Shown here one piece after another: positions 1 to 14,723 of a DNA stretch of 58,605 bases. The DNA is taken from contig NZ_JAPCZG010000008.1 in the NCBI RefSeq assembly GCF_025938155.1, positions 1 to 58,605 of the forward strand. Direction: 5' to 3'. The number at the start of each line of letters is the position of its first letter. Within the stretch, counting starts at the first letter, position 1. This DNA comes from Novosphingobium sp. KCTC 2891. GTDB taxonomy: Bacteria; Pseudomonadota; Alphaproteobacteria; Sphingomonadales; Sphingomonadaceae. The position numbers and the translations under genes were made by a program. Under the pieces are notes generated by a model, which did no database searches, was not told where the DNA came from, and saw only the letters and a list, made by a program, of their open reading frames with translations.

Positions 1-205
1 CGGCCAGACCGGCAAGATCGTGGCACCGGAAGTCTATGTCGCGGTCGGCATCTCGGGCGCGATCCAGCACCTCGCCGGCATGAAGGACTCCAAGACCATC
101 ATCGCCATCAACAAGGACGAGGATGCCCCGATCTTCCAGGTCGCCGACATCGGCCTGGTCGGCGATCTGTTCTCCATCGTTCCGGAAGCCACCGCACGGC
201 TTTGA
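1..205 (+). CDS. etfA: Electron transfer flavoprotein alpha subunit, C-terminal end (partial)
   Basis: Only the last 67 or so codons are present; the gene enters from the left edge, with codons in frame from position 2. The visible part has the FAD-binding end of ETF-alpha: a GQTGK start, then [10 protein letters not shown], an AINKD motif and a [11 protein letters not shown] segment close to the C terminus. In the family this domain holds FAD and, with the beta subunit, carries electrons from acyl-CoA dehydrogenases to ETF:ubiquinone oxidoreductase. The beta subunit is probably just outside the window (inference). It ends 40 bp before a ferredoxin-NADP reductase start. Confidence 0.93.
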   Translation, partial: GQTGKIVAPEVYVAVGISGAIQHLAGMKDSKTIIAINKDEDAPIFQVADIGLVGDLFSIVPEATARL

Positions 206-245
206 CGGGGCGGGCGTCCCCCGATCCCCCAGCGAGTATTCGTTC

Positions 246-1058
246 ATGAATCTTCATGTCCAGGGCGTGGAGGGCTATGCTCCCACGTCCAGCCTGTCCG
301 TGGAAACCGTCCTGTCGGTCCGCCACTGGAACGACCGGCTTTTCAGCTTCACCATCACGCGCCCGGCGAGTTTCCGTTTTCGATCGGGCGAGTTCGTGAT
401 GGTCGGGCTTGCTGGTCCCCAGCGCCCCCTGTTGCGGGCCTATTCGATCGCAAGTCCTGCCTGGGCGGAGGAGCTTGAGTTCCTGTCGATCAAGGTCGAT
501 GACGGGCCGCTGACGTCCAGGCTCCAGAATATCGTGCCTGGCGACCCCGTTTATCTCGGTCGCAAGTCCACCGGAACGCTGGTCCCTGACGCGCTACGCC
601 CGGGCAAGCGGTTGTTCATGTTCGGCACCGGGACCGGGCTTGCCCCCTTCATGTCTCTGATCCGCGATCCTGATATCTACGACCAGTTCGAGCAGATCGT
701 CGTCGTGCACTGTGTTCGCCATGTCAGCGACCTTGCCTATCGCGCGGAGCTGGAAGGCCAACTGGCGGGCGATCCCCTGGTTCAGGATCAGGCACTTACC
801 CAATTGCACTACGTTCCGACCGTGACGCGCGATGCGTTCCACACCGCAGGGCGGATTGGTGCGCTCATCGCGAATGGCTTGCTGTTCGACCGTATCGGGG
901 GGGCGGGGCGGCTCGATCCGGCGACCGATCGCATAATGCTTTGCGGCAGCATGGCGATGATCCGCGACCTTTCCCAGGTTCTGGAGGGATTGGGATTCGA
1001 GGAAGGCTCGAATGCCCGACCAGCGGACTTCGTGATCGAGCGCGCTTTCGTCGGCTGA
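246..1058 (+). CDS. fpr: Ferredoxin--NADP(+) reductase
   Basis: A 270-residue FAD/NADP oxidoreductase of the bacterial FNR family, close to the usual size of about 258. The FAD-binding RAYSIAS motif is at residues 64-70, the NADP-binding GTGTGLAPF motif at about 127-135, and the protein ends in the FVIERAFVG tail typical of the family. It would exchange electrons between NADPH and ferredoxin or flavodoxin in the cytoplasm. The ATG at 246 is chosen because the sequence before it, although open, has no FNR character and overlaps etfA. It has no [2Fe-2S] domain, so it is not a BenC-type reductase. It lies 40 bp after etfA and may be co-transcribed with it. Confidence 0.93.
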   Translation: MNLHVQGVEGYAPTSSLSVETVLSVRHWNDRLFSFTITRPASFRFRSGEFVMVGLAGPQRPLLRAYSIASPAWAEELEFLSIKVDDGPLTSRLQNIVPGDPVYLGRKSTGTLVPDALRPGKRLFMFGTGTGLAPFMSLIRDPDIYDQFEQIVVVHCVRHVSDLAYRAELEGQLAGDPLVQDQALTQLHYVPTVTRDAFHTAGRIGALIANGLLFDRIGGAGRLDPATDRIMLCGSMAMIRDLSQVLEGLGFEEGSNARPADFVIERAFVG

Positions 1059-1146
1059 TATCGAGCAGTGCCGGGTGAGGGCAGCATTCAGCTTGGCAGA
1101 TGGCACCATATTGATATAACACCTAGTTGCATATCTATAATGGGGA

Positions 1147-1944
1147 ATGACCATGGCTGATGAAGTTCTGATCGACGACCTCGACGGAATTCGAGTGGTC
1201 ACGCTCAATCGACCCGACCGGCTGAATGCCCTGAACGGTGCGATGATGGGGCCGCTCGCCGATGCTTGCGCCGATGCGGCGCGGGAAGCATCGGTCGGTT
1301 GTGTCGTTATCACCGGGGCCGGTAGGGGTTTCTGCGCCGGCGGTGATATCAAGGACGGTGGGGGCGAGAAGGCTGTCGTCCCGGCCAATCCGCTCAGCGG
1401 AAGCCGGGTCGAGCAGGGCTATTCCCGCCTACGCGGATTTATGGAAACATCCCGCCTGCTCCACGAAATGCCCAAGCCGACCATTGCCATGATCAACGGG
1501 CCCGTCGCAGGGGCCGGGATCGGCATCGCTGGCGCCTGCGATTTGCGCTTTGCCGGATATTCGGCGACGTTTTTGGCTGCATTCGACAGGATTGGTGCCA
1601 GCGGCGATTTCGGCAGCACCTGGTTCTGGACGAAGATCGTCGGCACCGGTGTGGCACGCGAACTCTTCTTGCTTGGCGACAAGCTTTCCGCCGAGGAGGC
1701 CTTTGCCAAGGGTCTTTACACCCGCCTTCATGACGACGCCAACTTGCGCGAGGAGACGCTGAAGGCGGCGCGCCGCCTGGTCGACGGGCCGCGCATGGGC
1801 TACCGCTACATGAAGCTCAATCTCAACAATGCCGAGGATTGGGCATTCGAGGCTGCGCTCGACGCCGAGGCCCTCAACATGGGCTTATCGACGCAGGCTT
1901 CAGCGTTGATCTGGCGCGAGCAGAGGAATTCGCCGCAGGAGTAG
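1147..1944 (+). CDS. Enoyl-CoA hydratase/isomerase family protein
   Basis: A 265-residue crotonase-fold protein of normal length. The first oxyanion-hole segment (CAGGDIKD) is at residues 63-70 and the second (NGPVAGAGIGIAGACDL) at about 117-133. In classical hydratases a Glu follows the second glycine run; here that place is taken by non-acidic residues. An Asp in the later GDFGST motif (about residue 154) remains, the pattern of PaaG/isomerase-like members. It therefore more likely isomerises an unsaturated acyl-CoA than hydrates one (inference). A second in-frame ATG lies two codons in (1153). A FadR-type regulator follows on the same strand, suggesting control by an acyl-CoA or organic acid. 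Confidence 0.88.
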   Translation: MTMADEVLIDDLDGIRVVTLNRPDRLNALNGAMMGPLADACADAAREASVGCVVITGAGRGFCAGGDIKDGGGEKAVVPANPLSGSRVEQGYSRLRGFMETSRLLHEMPKPTIAMINGPVAGAGIGIAGACDLRFAGYSATFLAAFDRIGASGDFGSTWFWTKIVGTGVARELFLLGDKLSAEEAFAKGLYTRLHDDANLREETLKAARRLVDGPRMGYRYMKLNLNNAEDWAFEAALDAEALNMGLSTQASALIWREQRNSPQE

Positions 1945-2071
1945 GCGCCCCGCGCAGGCTGCACTGACACGCCGCCTTTGACATCGGCGGGGTCGATTCT
2001 GCTTCCGATATAGCACTTGGCTGACTAGCTAGGCCGTTGCGAGACGCCGCGCCGGCGTCAGGAGCTTGTCA

Positions 2072-2857
2072 ATGTCGCTGGAAAAGCCCGAAGAATCGAT
2101 GTCTGCTATTCGCCTCCACGTTCCCAAGACAAGTGAAGTCCTTGCCGACCAGATACGGGCGCAGATCATTCGCGGCGAAATCGCCGAGGGCGCGGCATTG
2201 CCACCCGAGGGGCAACTCATGGAGGGGCTGGGCATTTCCCGGCCGACCTTGCGGGAGGCGTTCCGCATCCTCGAGGCCGAAGGCCTCATATCGGTCGTGC
2301 GCGGTTCGCGAACAGGCGCCCGGGTCCACAAGCCTTCCGTGGATCTCGTCTCGCGCTACGCCGGCTACGTGCTGGAATCGCAAGGCACCACCATTGCCGA
2401 CCTTTACCAGGCAAGGCTGGCGATCGAACCCTCGGTGGTGCGCTGGTTGGCCACGGAAAAGGGCGCGGGGAAGCTGGCTCCGCTGCGCGACCTGATTGCC
2501 CGCATGAACGCGCTGCTGGACGAAGACCGCCACGACGAATTCATCGATCTGGTCGAAGTGTTCCACCAGGCACTCGTCGCCGCGAGCGGGTTGAAGACGC
2601 TCACGTTCCTCAGCCGGATGCTGCTGAACCTTGCCGCCAAGCACCAGCGCGGCTTCCAGGAACGCCAGACCCGGTCGGGCGAAGTACGGCGCAAGAGCCA
2701 CCGCGCTGGCGTGCGCTCTTACCAGAAGCTCGTTGATCTGATTGAATCCGGCGATGTGGAAGCTGCCGTCGCGCATTGGCGCCTGCACCTGCAAAACGCC
2801 AACGACACCTGGACGGCCAACGGCGAAGGAAGCCGCGTGGTCGACTCTCTCGCCTAG
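2072..2857 (+). CDS. FadR/GntR-family transcriptional regulator (FCD domain)
   Basis: A 261-residue regulator. An N-terminal winged helix-turn-helix spans about residues 18-85 (LADQIRAQIIRGEIAEGAALPPEGQL, then SRPTLREAFRILEAEGLI), followed by a C-terminal all-helical FCD ligand-binding domain with the expected His-rich stretch (FHQALVAASG). FCD regulators normally repress catabolic genes and release DNA when they bind an organic acid or acyl-CoA. The ATG at 2072 is chosen because AGGAG lies 7 bp upstream; a TTG two codons earlier overlaps that site. Its likely targets are the adjacent enoyl-CoA hydratase gene or itself (inference from position). The ligand cannot be read from sequence. Confidence 0.9.
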   Translation: MSLEKPEESMSAIRLHVPKTSEVLADQIRAQIIRGEIAEGAALPPEGQLMEGLGISRPTLREAFRILEAEGLISVVRGSRTGARVHKPSVDLVSRYAGYVLESQGTTIADLYQARLAIEPSVVRWLATEKGAGKLAPLRDLIARMNALLDEDRHDEFIDLVEVFHQALVAASGLKTLTFLSRMLLNLAAKHQRGFQERQTRSGEVRRKSHRAGVRSYQKLVDLIESGDVEAAVAHWRLHLQNANDTWTANGEGSRVVDSLA

Positions 2858-3186
2858 TTGGCGGAGAGGGGCCGACCTGGGGCGGGCGGTAGACCATGAC
2901 GGCGAAGGGCCGGAAGCCAGGTCAGCCGCCGCGCTCCTCTGACGCTTGACGCACGGGTTCGTTCTGGCGCGAAGCCCGCGGCGCGGGGCACCGTCCGCGC
3001 CACGCCGGCGTGACCGGGGTGGCGGGGTTGAAGCTCGTGCCAAACGCCGTTATCGGCCGCGCCAACCGCAAGGACCCGGTGCAAAACCGGGTGGCTATTC
3101 CGGCCGCCGATCCGCCGGACAACATCATGCACGACAATAGACCCTGCGCGCGGCTTGGACGCGCCTCGTGCTCATGTGGAATTCTC
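2858..3186. other. Intergenic region, 329 bp, no gene recognised
   Basis: This very GC-rich gap separates the FadR-type regulator from the SulP transporter. Short open frames exist on both strands, but none has a ribosome-binding site or a recognisable motif. Several short stem-forming stretches occur (for example around 3075-3100, CCGGTGCAAAACCGG), but I could not match them to a known riboswitch. It presumably contains the SulP promoter. Confidence 0.5.
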
Positions 3187-4683
3187 ATGAAGGAAAGTCT
3201 TGAACGCTATCGCCGCGAATGGTTCGCTGGCGGTGCAGGCCTTCGGGCCGATGTGCTTGCCGGCATCGTCGTCGCGCTCGCCCTTATACCCGAGGCAATC
3301 GGCTTCTCGATCATCGCCGGGGTCGATCCGCGCGTCGGTCTCTATGCCTCGGTCGCCATCGCCGTGGTCATCTCGCTGATCGGCGGGCGGCCCGGCATGA
3401 TTTCCGCAGCCACTGCCGCCGTCTCGGTCGTGGTAACCCCGCTGGTGCACGATCATGGGGTGCAATACCTTTTTGCCGCCACCATCCTGATGGGCGTCAT
3501 CCAGGCCATCGCCGGGCTGCTCCGCCTCAATCTGATGATGCAGTTCGTGTCGCGCTCCGTCATCACCGGCTTCGTCAACGCGCTCGCGATCCTGATCTTC
3601 ATGGCCCAGTTGCCACAGCTCATCGGCGTGAGCTGGCACACCTACGCCATGGTCGCGGCCGGCCTTGCCATCATCTACACATTCCCGCGACTGACGCGGG
3701 CCGTTCCTTCGCCGCTTGTCGCCATCCTGGGGCTTACGGTCGTCAGCATCGCCCTTGGCCTGCCGGTGAACACCGTGGGCGACATGGGCAAGCTGCCGCA
3801 AGGCCTGCCCAGCCTTGCCCTGCCGGACGTTCCCCTGACCTGGGAGACGCTGCGGATTATTGCACCCTATTCGCTGACCATGGCGGCGGTCGGCCTGCTG
3901 GAATCGCTGCTCACTGCGCAGATCGTTGATGACATGACCGATACCGACAGCGACAAGCGCCGCGAATGCATGGGACAGGGGGGCGCGAATGTTGTCGCCG
4001 CGTTGTTCGGCGGCATGGGCGGCTGCGCGATGATCGGCCAGTCGGTGATCAACGTGACTTCCGGAGGTCGGAGGCGGCTCTCCACCTTCGTCGCGGGGGC
4101 ATTCCTGCTGTTCCTGCTGGCCGTGCTCGGGCCATGGGTTGGACGCGTACCAATGCCGGCGCTGGTCGCGGTGATGATCATGGTTTCGATCGGCACCTTT
4201 TCATGGAACTCGATCCCCAACCTTCGCCGCCACCCGCCCACTTCTTCGGTCGTCATGCTCGTCACGGTTGTGGTTGTAGTGACGACGCATGACCTGTCAC
4301 TTGGCGTGCTGGCTGGTGTGATGCTCTCGGGCATCTTCTTTGCCGGCAAGGTGCAACGGATGTTTGCCATCGAGCGCGAGCCTTCGCCCGATGGCAGCGC
4401 TGCGACCTACCGCGTGCATGGCGAGATATTCTTCGCCTCGGTCGAGCGCTTCACACGCGCCTTCCATGCCGAGGATACCGCTGATGCCGTCTCCATCGAC
4501 GTGTCCCGTGCGCATTTCTGGGACATCTCGGCCGTCGACGCGCTGGACAAGATCGTCGCGCGCTTGCGCCGCGACGGGCGGCAGGTCGAAGTGATCGGCT
4601 ACAATGAAGCTAGCGCCGACATCGTCGATCGCTTTGCGCAACACGATAAGACCGGCTTCGAACTGGGGGCCGTGCCACACTGA
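3187..4683 (+). CDS. SulP/SLC26-family anion transporter with STAS domain
   Basis: A 498-residue inner-membrane protein. The first 350 or so residues are a run of hydrophobic segments beginning with the SulP signature ([27 protein letters not shown], about residues 21-48). A C-terminal STAS domain follows at about 400-485 ([22 protein letters not shown]). The family carries sulfate, bicarbonate, dicarboxylates or other anions, so the substrate is open. The many sulfur-related genes further along make sulfate plausible but do not prove it. The ATG at 3187 is used because the open frame before it has no membrane segment or conservation. It is not part of an obvious operon. Confidence 0.9.
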   Translation: MKESLERYRREWFAGGAGLRADVLAGIVVALALIPEAIGFSIIAGVDPRVGLYASVAIAVVISLIGGRPGMISAATAAVSVVVTPLVHDHGVQYLFAATILMGVIQAIAGLLRLNLMMQFVSRSVITGFVNALAILIFMAQLPQLIGVSWHTYAMVAAGLAIIYTFPRLTRAVPSPLVAILGLTVVSIALGLPVNTVGDMGKLPQGLPSLALPDVPLTWETLRIIAPYSLTMAAVGLLESLLTAQIVDDMTDTDSDKRRECMGQGGANVVAALFGGMGGCAMIGQSVINVTSGGRRRLSTFVAGAFLLFLLAVLGPWVGRVPMPALVAVMIMVSIGTFSWNSIPNLRRHPPTSSVVMLVTVVVVVTTHDLSLGVLAGVMLSGIFFAGKVQRMFAIEREPSPDGSAATYRVHGEIFFASVERFTRAFHAEDTADAVSIDVSRAHFWDISAVDALDKIVARLRRDGRQVEVIGYNEASADIVDRFAQHDKTGFELGAVPH

Positions 4684-4735
4684 TCCGCACGGGTGGTATT
4701 GCCCGGCAAAACGTCGAAGCGCCACTGCCGCGCAG

Positions 4736-4850
4736 CTATATTCGGGCGATCAGGCCGTGCCGGCTCAACATGCGGAGAAAACGCGCATAATCTTCAGTGG
4801 TCGAAACGGCGCCGCCTTGCCGGACCGGATTCAGTCTGGGCCAGGGACCA
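4736..4850 (-). pseudogene. Remnant of a beta-lactamase-family serine hydrolase
   Basis: About 40 codons on the minus strand just downstream of the FMN reductase read ...QGGAVSTTEDYARFLRML... and then stop. GG-x-VST-x-DY-x-RF-x-x-ML is characteristic of the beta-lactamase/esterase (class C, PBP4*-like) family, where it sits in the middle of a protein of about 400 residues. Neither the SxxK/YxN catalytic region before it nor the usual 100-residue tail after it is present. It is best read as a degraded gene fragment. The match is by eye. Confidence 0.5.
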
Positions 4851-5522
4851 TCAAGGAGCATTGCGTTGTGAAGGATCCCGCCTGAACGCTTGCGCAGCTG
4901 CAGGTAAGCCAACGTCTTCGCGCTGCGCCCGAGCCGCCGCGGCCCACCATTCCAGTTGCGCAATGGCGCGACCGAAGTACGCCTGCCAGGACTGCGCATC
5001 TGTATCCGCGCCAAAATCGCCGGATTCAGCCAGAACTTCCTGAGCCTTCGGGATATGGATCATGGCGGAAACCGGCAGGCAGCCCAATTCGGACAGGAAT
5101 GTCCGCATTCCGATAGCAGCGCGCGCGCCGCCCCACTGACCGGCCGAATAGGTGACGATTGCACTGGGCTTGTAGGAAAATAGAGAACTACCGAAGTGGT
5201 TCAGAAGATGGGCGAGGGCCGGGCTCATGGAATGATTGTATTCCGGGCTGACCATTACATATCCGTCGGCCGCTTCGATTTTCTCGGCCAGCAGGCCGAG
5301 GGCCGCCGGTGCCGCGCCTTTTGCATATGCAAAATGTGGTTTGAACGAGGCTGGGAGGTCGATCGACAGCGGGTCGATCAACTCCACGGAATGCCCTTTA
5401 TCGATCAGTTGCAGCTCAAATTGCCGCGCTACGCGCAGGCCAAGCCGGACCGGACGTGGGGGCGCACTGTCGCGAGCTGATCCGAGAAATACAAGAAGGT
5501 TCAGCAAGGCATCCAACTCCAT
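4851..5522 (-). CDS. NADPH-dependent FMN reductase family protein
   Basis: A 223-residue flavodoxin-like protein. It opens with the phosphate-binding LGSARDSAPP motif (about residues 13-22) and has the FMN-binding SPEYNHSMSPALAHLLNH segment near the middle, both typical of the NADPH:FMN reductase/azoreductase family. It would reduce FMN or a quinone in the cytoplasm. The sequence before the ATG has only a weak ribosome-binding site. It is the only stand-alone flavin reductase seen in the window and could supply FMNH2 to the three LLM monooxygenases, although none is adjacent (inference). Its 3' end abuts a serine-hydrolase remnant. Confidence 0.85.
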   Translation of the reverse strand: MELDALLNLLVFLGSARDSAPPRPVRLGLRVARQFELQLIDKGHSVELIDPLSIDLPASFKPHFAYAKGAAPAALGLLAEKIEAADGYVMVSPEYNHSMSPALAHLLNHFGSSLFSYKPSAIVTYSAGQWGGARAAIGMRTFLSELGCLPVSAMIHIPKAQEVLAESGDFGADTDAQSWQAYFGRAIAQLEWWAAAARAQREDVGLPAAAQAFRRDPSQRNAP

Positions 5523-5771
5523 CGTTCGCCGCTTGGGTACAGCTCACCTTGCATAACACCGATCGAGAAAGTCCTTCATCATTTGGCGACGCACGAATTG
5601 TCGCCTGCCGAGCGTGCGCAGCGGAGAGGATCTGCTCTTTTGAGCGAGGGTTTGTCTTCCCGATCGAGCCGCGGTTCGCGGAAAGAGGCAGCCAGGCTAA
5701 CACGAGGCCATCCCGCCCTTCCGCCCGCAGAGCGGAAGCGCGTGATAGCCTCGTGCGTGCCGGTCTGAAGT

Positions 5772-6275
5772 TCAGCCCGGACTTCTGGATTCCAGATTGA
5801 GCGCGAGGACGTTGCGTTCCTCGGGCGACGCGGCCAGGCGCTGGGCTTCTGCACGCTGGAGTAGGCGGGTCTGGCGTTGGAGGTCATCCCGGCTGTCAGC
5901 GAAGATGAGGTTGGCCTGCATTTGCCGACCCGGTTCCACGCCATCGGGCAGAGGGTGGAGTGTGCGCAGCGCGCGTACCGCACGCATTGCCTGGGCGTCC
6001 AGCCGGCGGTCGGCGGGGTGCACCAGAGTCAAATTTGTCGGTTTGCCGTCTTGTCCGCATTCGAACCGCACCGAGACGAATCCGGTACTCCGTCTGTCGC
6101 TCCCGAGCGAAACGGGAAAACGAAGATTGTCGGAAAGTTCCCCGTTCAGCCGGTGGACCCAGACGTTCACCGGGGGGCGGCTGGAAACGACGATGTGGTT
6201 CTCCACATCTTTCGCTGAGGTCTGGCCCGTGACCATCAGGCCAGCGGCCAAGGCGATTACGAGAACGTATTTCAT
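5772..6275 (-). CDS. Secreted TonB-C-terminal-like protein
   Basis: A 167-residue protein with a clear signal peptide (MKYVLVIALAAGLMVTGQTSA). The mature part contains the pattern of the TonB C-terminal fold: GFVSVRFECGQDGKPTNLTLVHPADRR, then an LDAQAMRAVRAL helix. It lacks the membrane anchor plus Pro-rich linker of a true TonB, so it is more likely one of the stand-alone periplasmic TonB-like proteins common in sphingomonads. A ribosome-binding site (AGAAGGATGAGG) precedes the ATG. The long AT-rich leader upstream (6276-6657) carries phased repeats and a Fur-like palindrome, hinting at iron control (inference). Confidence 0.75.
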   Translation of the reverse strand: MKYVLVIALAAGLMVTGQTSAKDVENHIVVSSRPPVNVWVHRLNGELSDNLRFPVSLGSDRRSTGFVSVRFECGQDGKPTNLTLVHPADRRLDAQAMRAVRALRTLHPLPDGVEPGRQMQANLIFADSRDDLQRQTRLLQRAEAQRLAASPEERNVLALNLESRSPG

Positions 6276-6657
6276 AGCCTCATCCTTCTTCTAAGAAGAG
6301 GACCGGCGATTTCGAGGCATCCGCATGATTTCGCGACCATTATTATGGCGATTGCTGCGATAACCGATCAGGAGGGCGAGCGGTCTGCGGACACAAGCTT
6401 TCCTATGGTCAATTATTGCTAATCATCATTGAATGTCAAAGGATCTGACTTTGCATGGCTGTTTTAGCAACAATCGGTGAAATTGCGAATATATTGCGAT
6501 TATCTTGCGAATGATTCTTATAGTGATCGATATCATTATTGTGGCGAGGTGCCTCGTGCCGTCAGCGGTGATCCGTGCCGACGGCGAATCGCCTGCTGCG
6601 GTGGACAAGGTCGTCCTGCCTAGTTCTCCGGCAGCAGGGGTCTCGCACCAGTTGTGC
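6276..6657. other. AT-rich intergenic region between the TonB-like gene and fadH
   Basis: Roughly 380 bp with clearly lower GC than its surroundings. It carries the leader of the minus-strand TonB-like gene and the cis-elements described at 6483-6540. Open frames at 6426-6608 (minus) and 6505-6825 (plus) have no recognisable motif, and the second runs into fadH antisense. I see no gene here. Confidence 0.6.
6483..6540. promoter_or_regulatory. Three phased TTGCGA repeats plus a Fur-like palindrome
   Basis: TTGCGA occurs at 6483, 6494 and 6505, exactly 11 bp apart, placing each copy on the same face of the helix. The last copy runs directly into AATGAT (6510-6515), which is mirrored by ATCATT (6532-6537). 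The composition resembles alphaproteobacterial iron-box regions. A repressor site for the TonB-like gene is the likeliest role, but the protein that binds is inferred. Confidence 0.4.
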
Positions 6658-6690
6658 GGCCAGCGGTGCCTCCAGGCGGCACCGCTGGCC
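6658..6690 (-). terminator. Stem-loop after fadH
   Basis: A perfect 13-bp inverted repeat (GGCCAGCGGTGCC and its complement) with a 7-base loop lies 20 bp beyond the stop codon of the minus-strand dienoyl-CoA reductase gene. There is no T-run, as is common in high-GC genomes, so it may act as a terminator or an mRNA 3'-end stabiliser. Confidence 0.6.
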
Positions 6691-6710
6691 TTGATCGCCC
6701 AATCCGCGGG

Positions 6711-8798
<2,088 letters not shown>

Positions 8799-8810
8799 AT
8801 CGCAAGCGGC

Positions 8811-9413
8811 ATGGCCCTCCCGCTTACCGACGAGCAAGTGAACGATGTCCGCCAGCGCATCCGCGAAGTGGCGGAGAAGCATATCGCGCGCGACGGCCCC
8901 TCGGGTGCGTCGATGCGCGCCATCGCCACCGAGATGGGTTGGACGGCGGCTTCGCTCTATCGCTACTACGCGAGCAAGGCGGACCTGCTCGCGGCGACGC
9001 GCACAGCGGCCTATGACCGCTTTTCGGATTGCATCGAGGCGGCTGGGCAGGGCGCGGGTGACCTTTGGGAGCGGTCGCGCGCCATCGGAGATGCTTATGC
9101 CGATTTCGCCTTCCGTGAGCCGGCGGCCTACCAGCTGATTTTCGCGTTCGAGCAGGACGAGGCCGAATCCAGCCCGGAATTGCGGCGGGCGCAGGCGCGC
9201 TCGGGCTTCCTCCTGACCAGCTACGTGCGCGAAATGGTCGCCCAGGGACTGCTGGAGGGCAATGCCGACCAGATCGCCCACGCTTATTGGGCGGCGCTGC
9301 ACGGATTGGTGGTGCTGCGTATGGCCGGTCGGATCAAGGACGCGCAGACTTTCGACGAACTTCGCCTCGGCGCGGCGCGGCTGATCACGCGCGGCGCGCG
9401 GCCGCAAAAATGA
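8811..9413 (+). CDS. TetR-family transcriptional regulator
   Basis: A 200-residue regulator with an N-terminal TetR helix-turn-helix (ASMRAIATEMGWTAASLYRYYASKADLLAA, about residues 33-62). The helical C-terminal domain resembles the TetR_C_33/WHG type (YADFAFREPAAYQLIFAFE). It lies divergent to the dienoyl-CoA reductase gene with a matched pair of palindromes between them. From this I infer it represses that gene and itself until an acyl-CoA or related ligand binds. The ligand is unknown. Confidence 0.9.
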   Translation: MALPLTDEQVNDVRQRIREVAEKHIARDGPSGASMRAIATEMGWTAASLYRYYASKADLLAATRTAAYDRFSDCIEAAGQGAGDLWERSRAIGDAYADFAFREPAAYQLIFAFEQDEAESSPELRRAQARSGFLLTSYVREMVAQGLLEGNADQIAHAYWAALHGLVVLRMAGRIKDAQTFDELRLGAARLITRGARPQK

Positions 9414-9630
9414 CCGGCGCGGCCTGACCACCGGGTTCGGGGCGGTTCACGCTGCGGCCACTTGGCCCAGCGTGCAGGCCGCGCCCCTCACTTTGGCAGG
9501 CTGCGGGCCGCCGACGATCCAGGCGCGGGTCGGATTAATTTTGCTAGCGCAGGAACCCCATTGAAAGAATGCGATTTTCCGGAAGGGGCCGGGTTTACCG
9601 TCCTCGGGAATGCGCTTTTGGGGGGGCGCG

Positions 9631-14721
<5,091 letters not shown>

Positions 14722-14723
14722 AC

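Noticed and set aside
246..1058. Fpr as the missing BenC reductase
   Set aside because: BenC needs an N-terminal [2Fe-2S] ferredoxin domain; this protein has only the FAD/NADP domains and is linked to etfA, not to ben genes.
2858..3186. Possible riboswitch or structured leader before the SulP gene
   Set aside because: Several short GC stems exist, but no conserved core of a known riboswitch could be recognised and any GC-rich gap folds.
3187..4683. SulP transporter as a benzoate permease
   Set aside because: The domain order and signatures are SulP plus STAS, and it is 40 kb from the benzoate operon.
5523..5771. A gene between the FMN reductase and the TonB-like gene
   Set aside because: Open frames occur on both strands but none shows family motifs, a good ribosome-binding site or typical composition.
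9547..9585. EcfG-type general-stress promoter (GGAAC element) upstream of the poly-HAMP kinase
   Set aside because: The -35-like GGAACC is present at about 9551 but the expected CGTT -10 element is not found at the proper distance.
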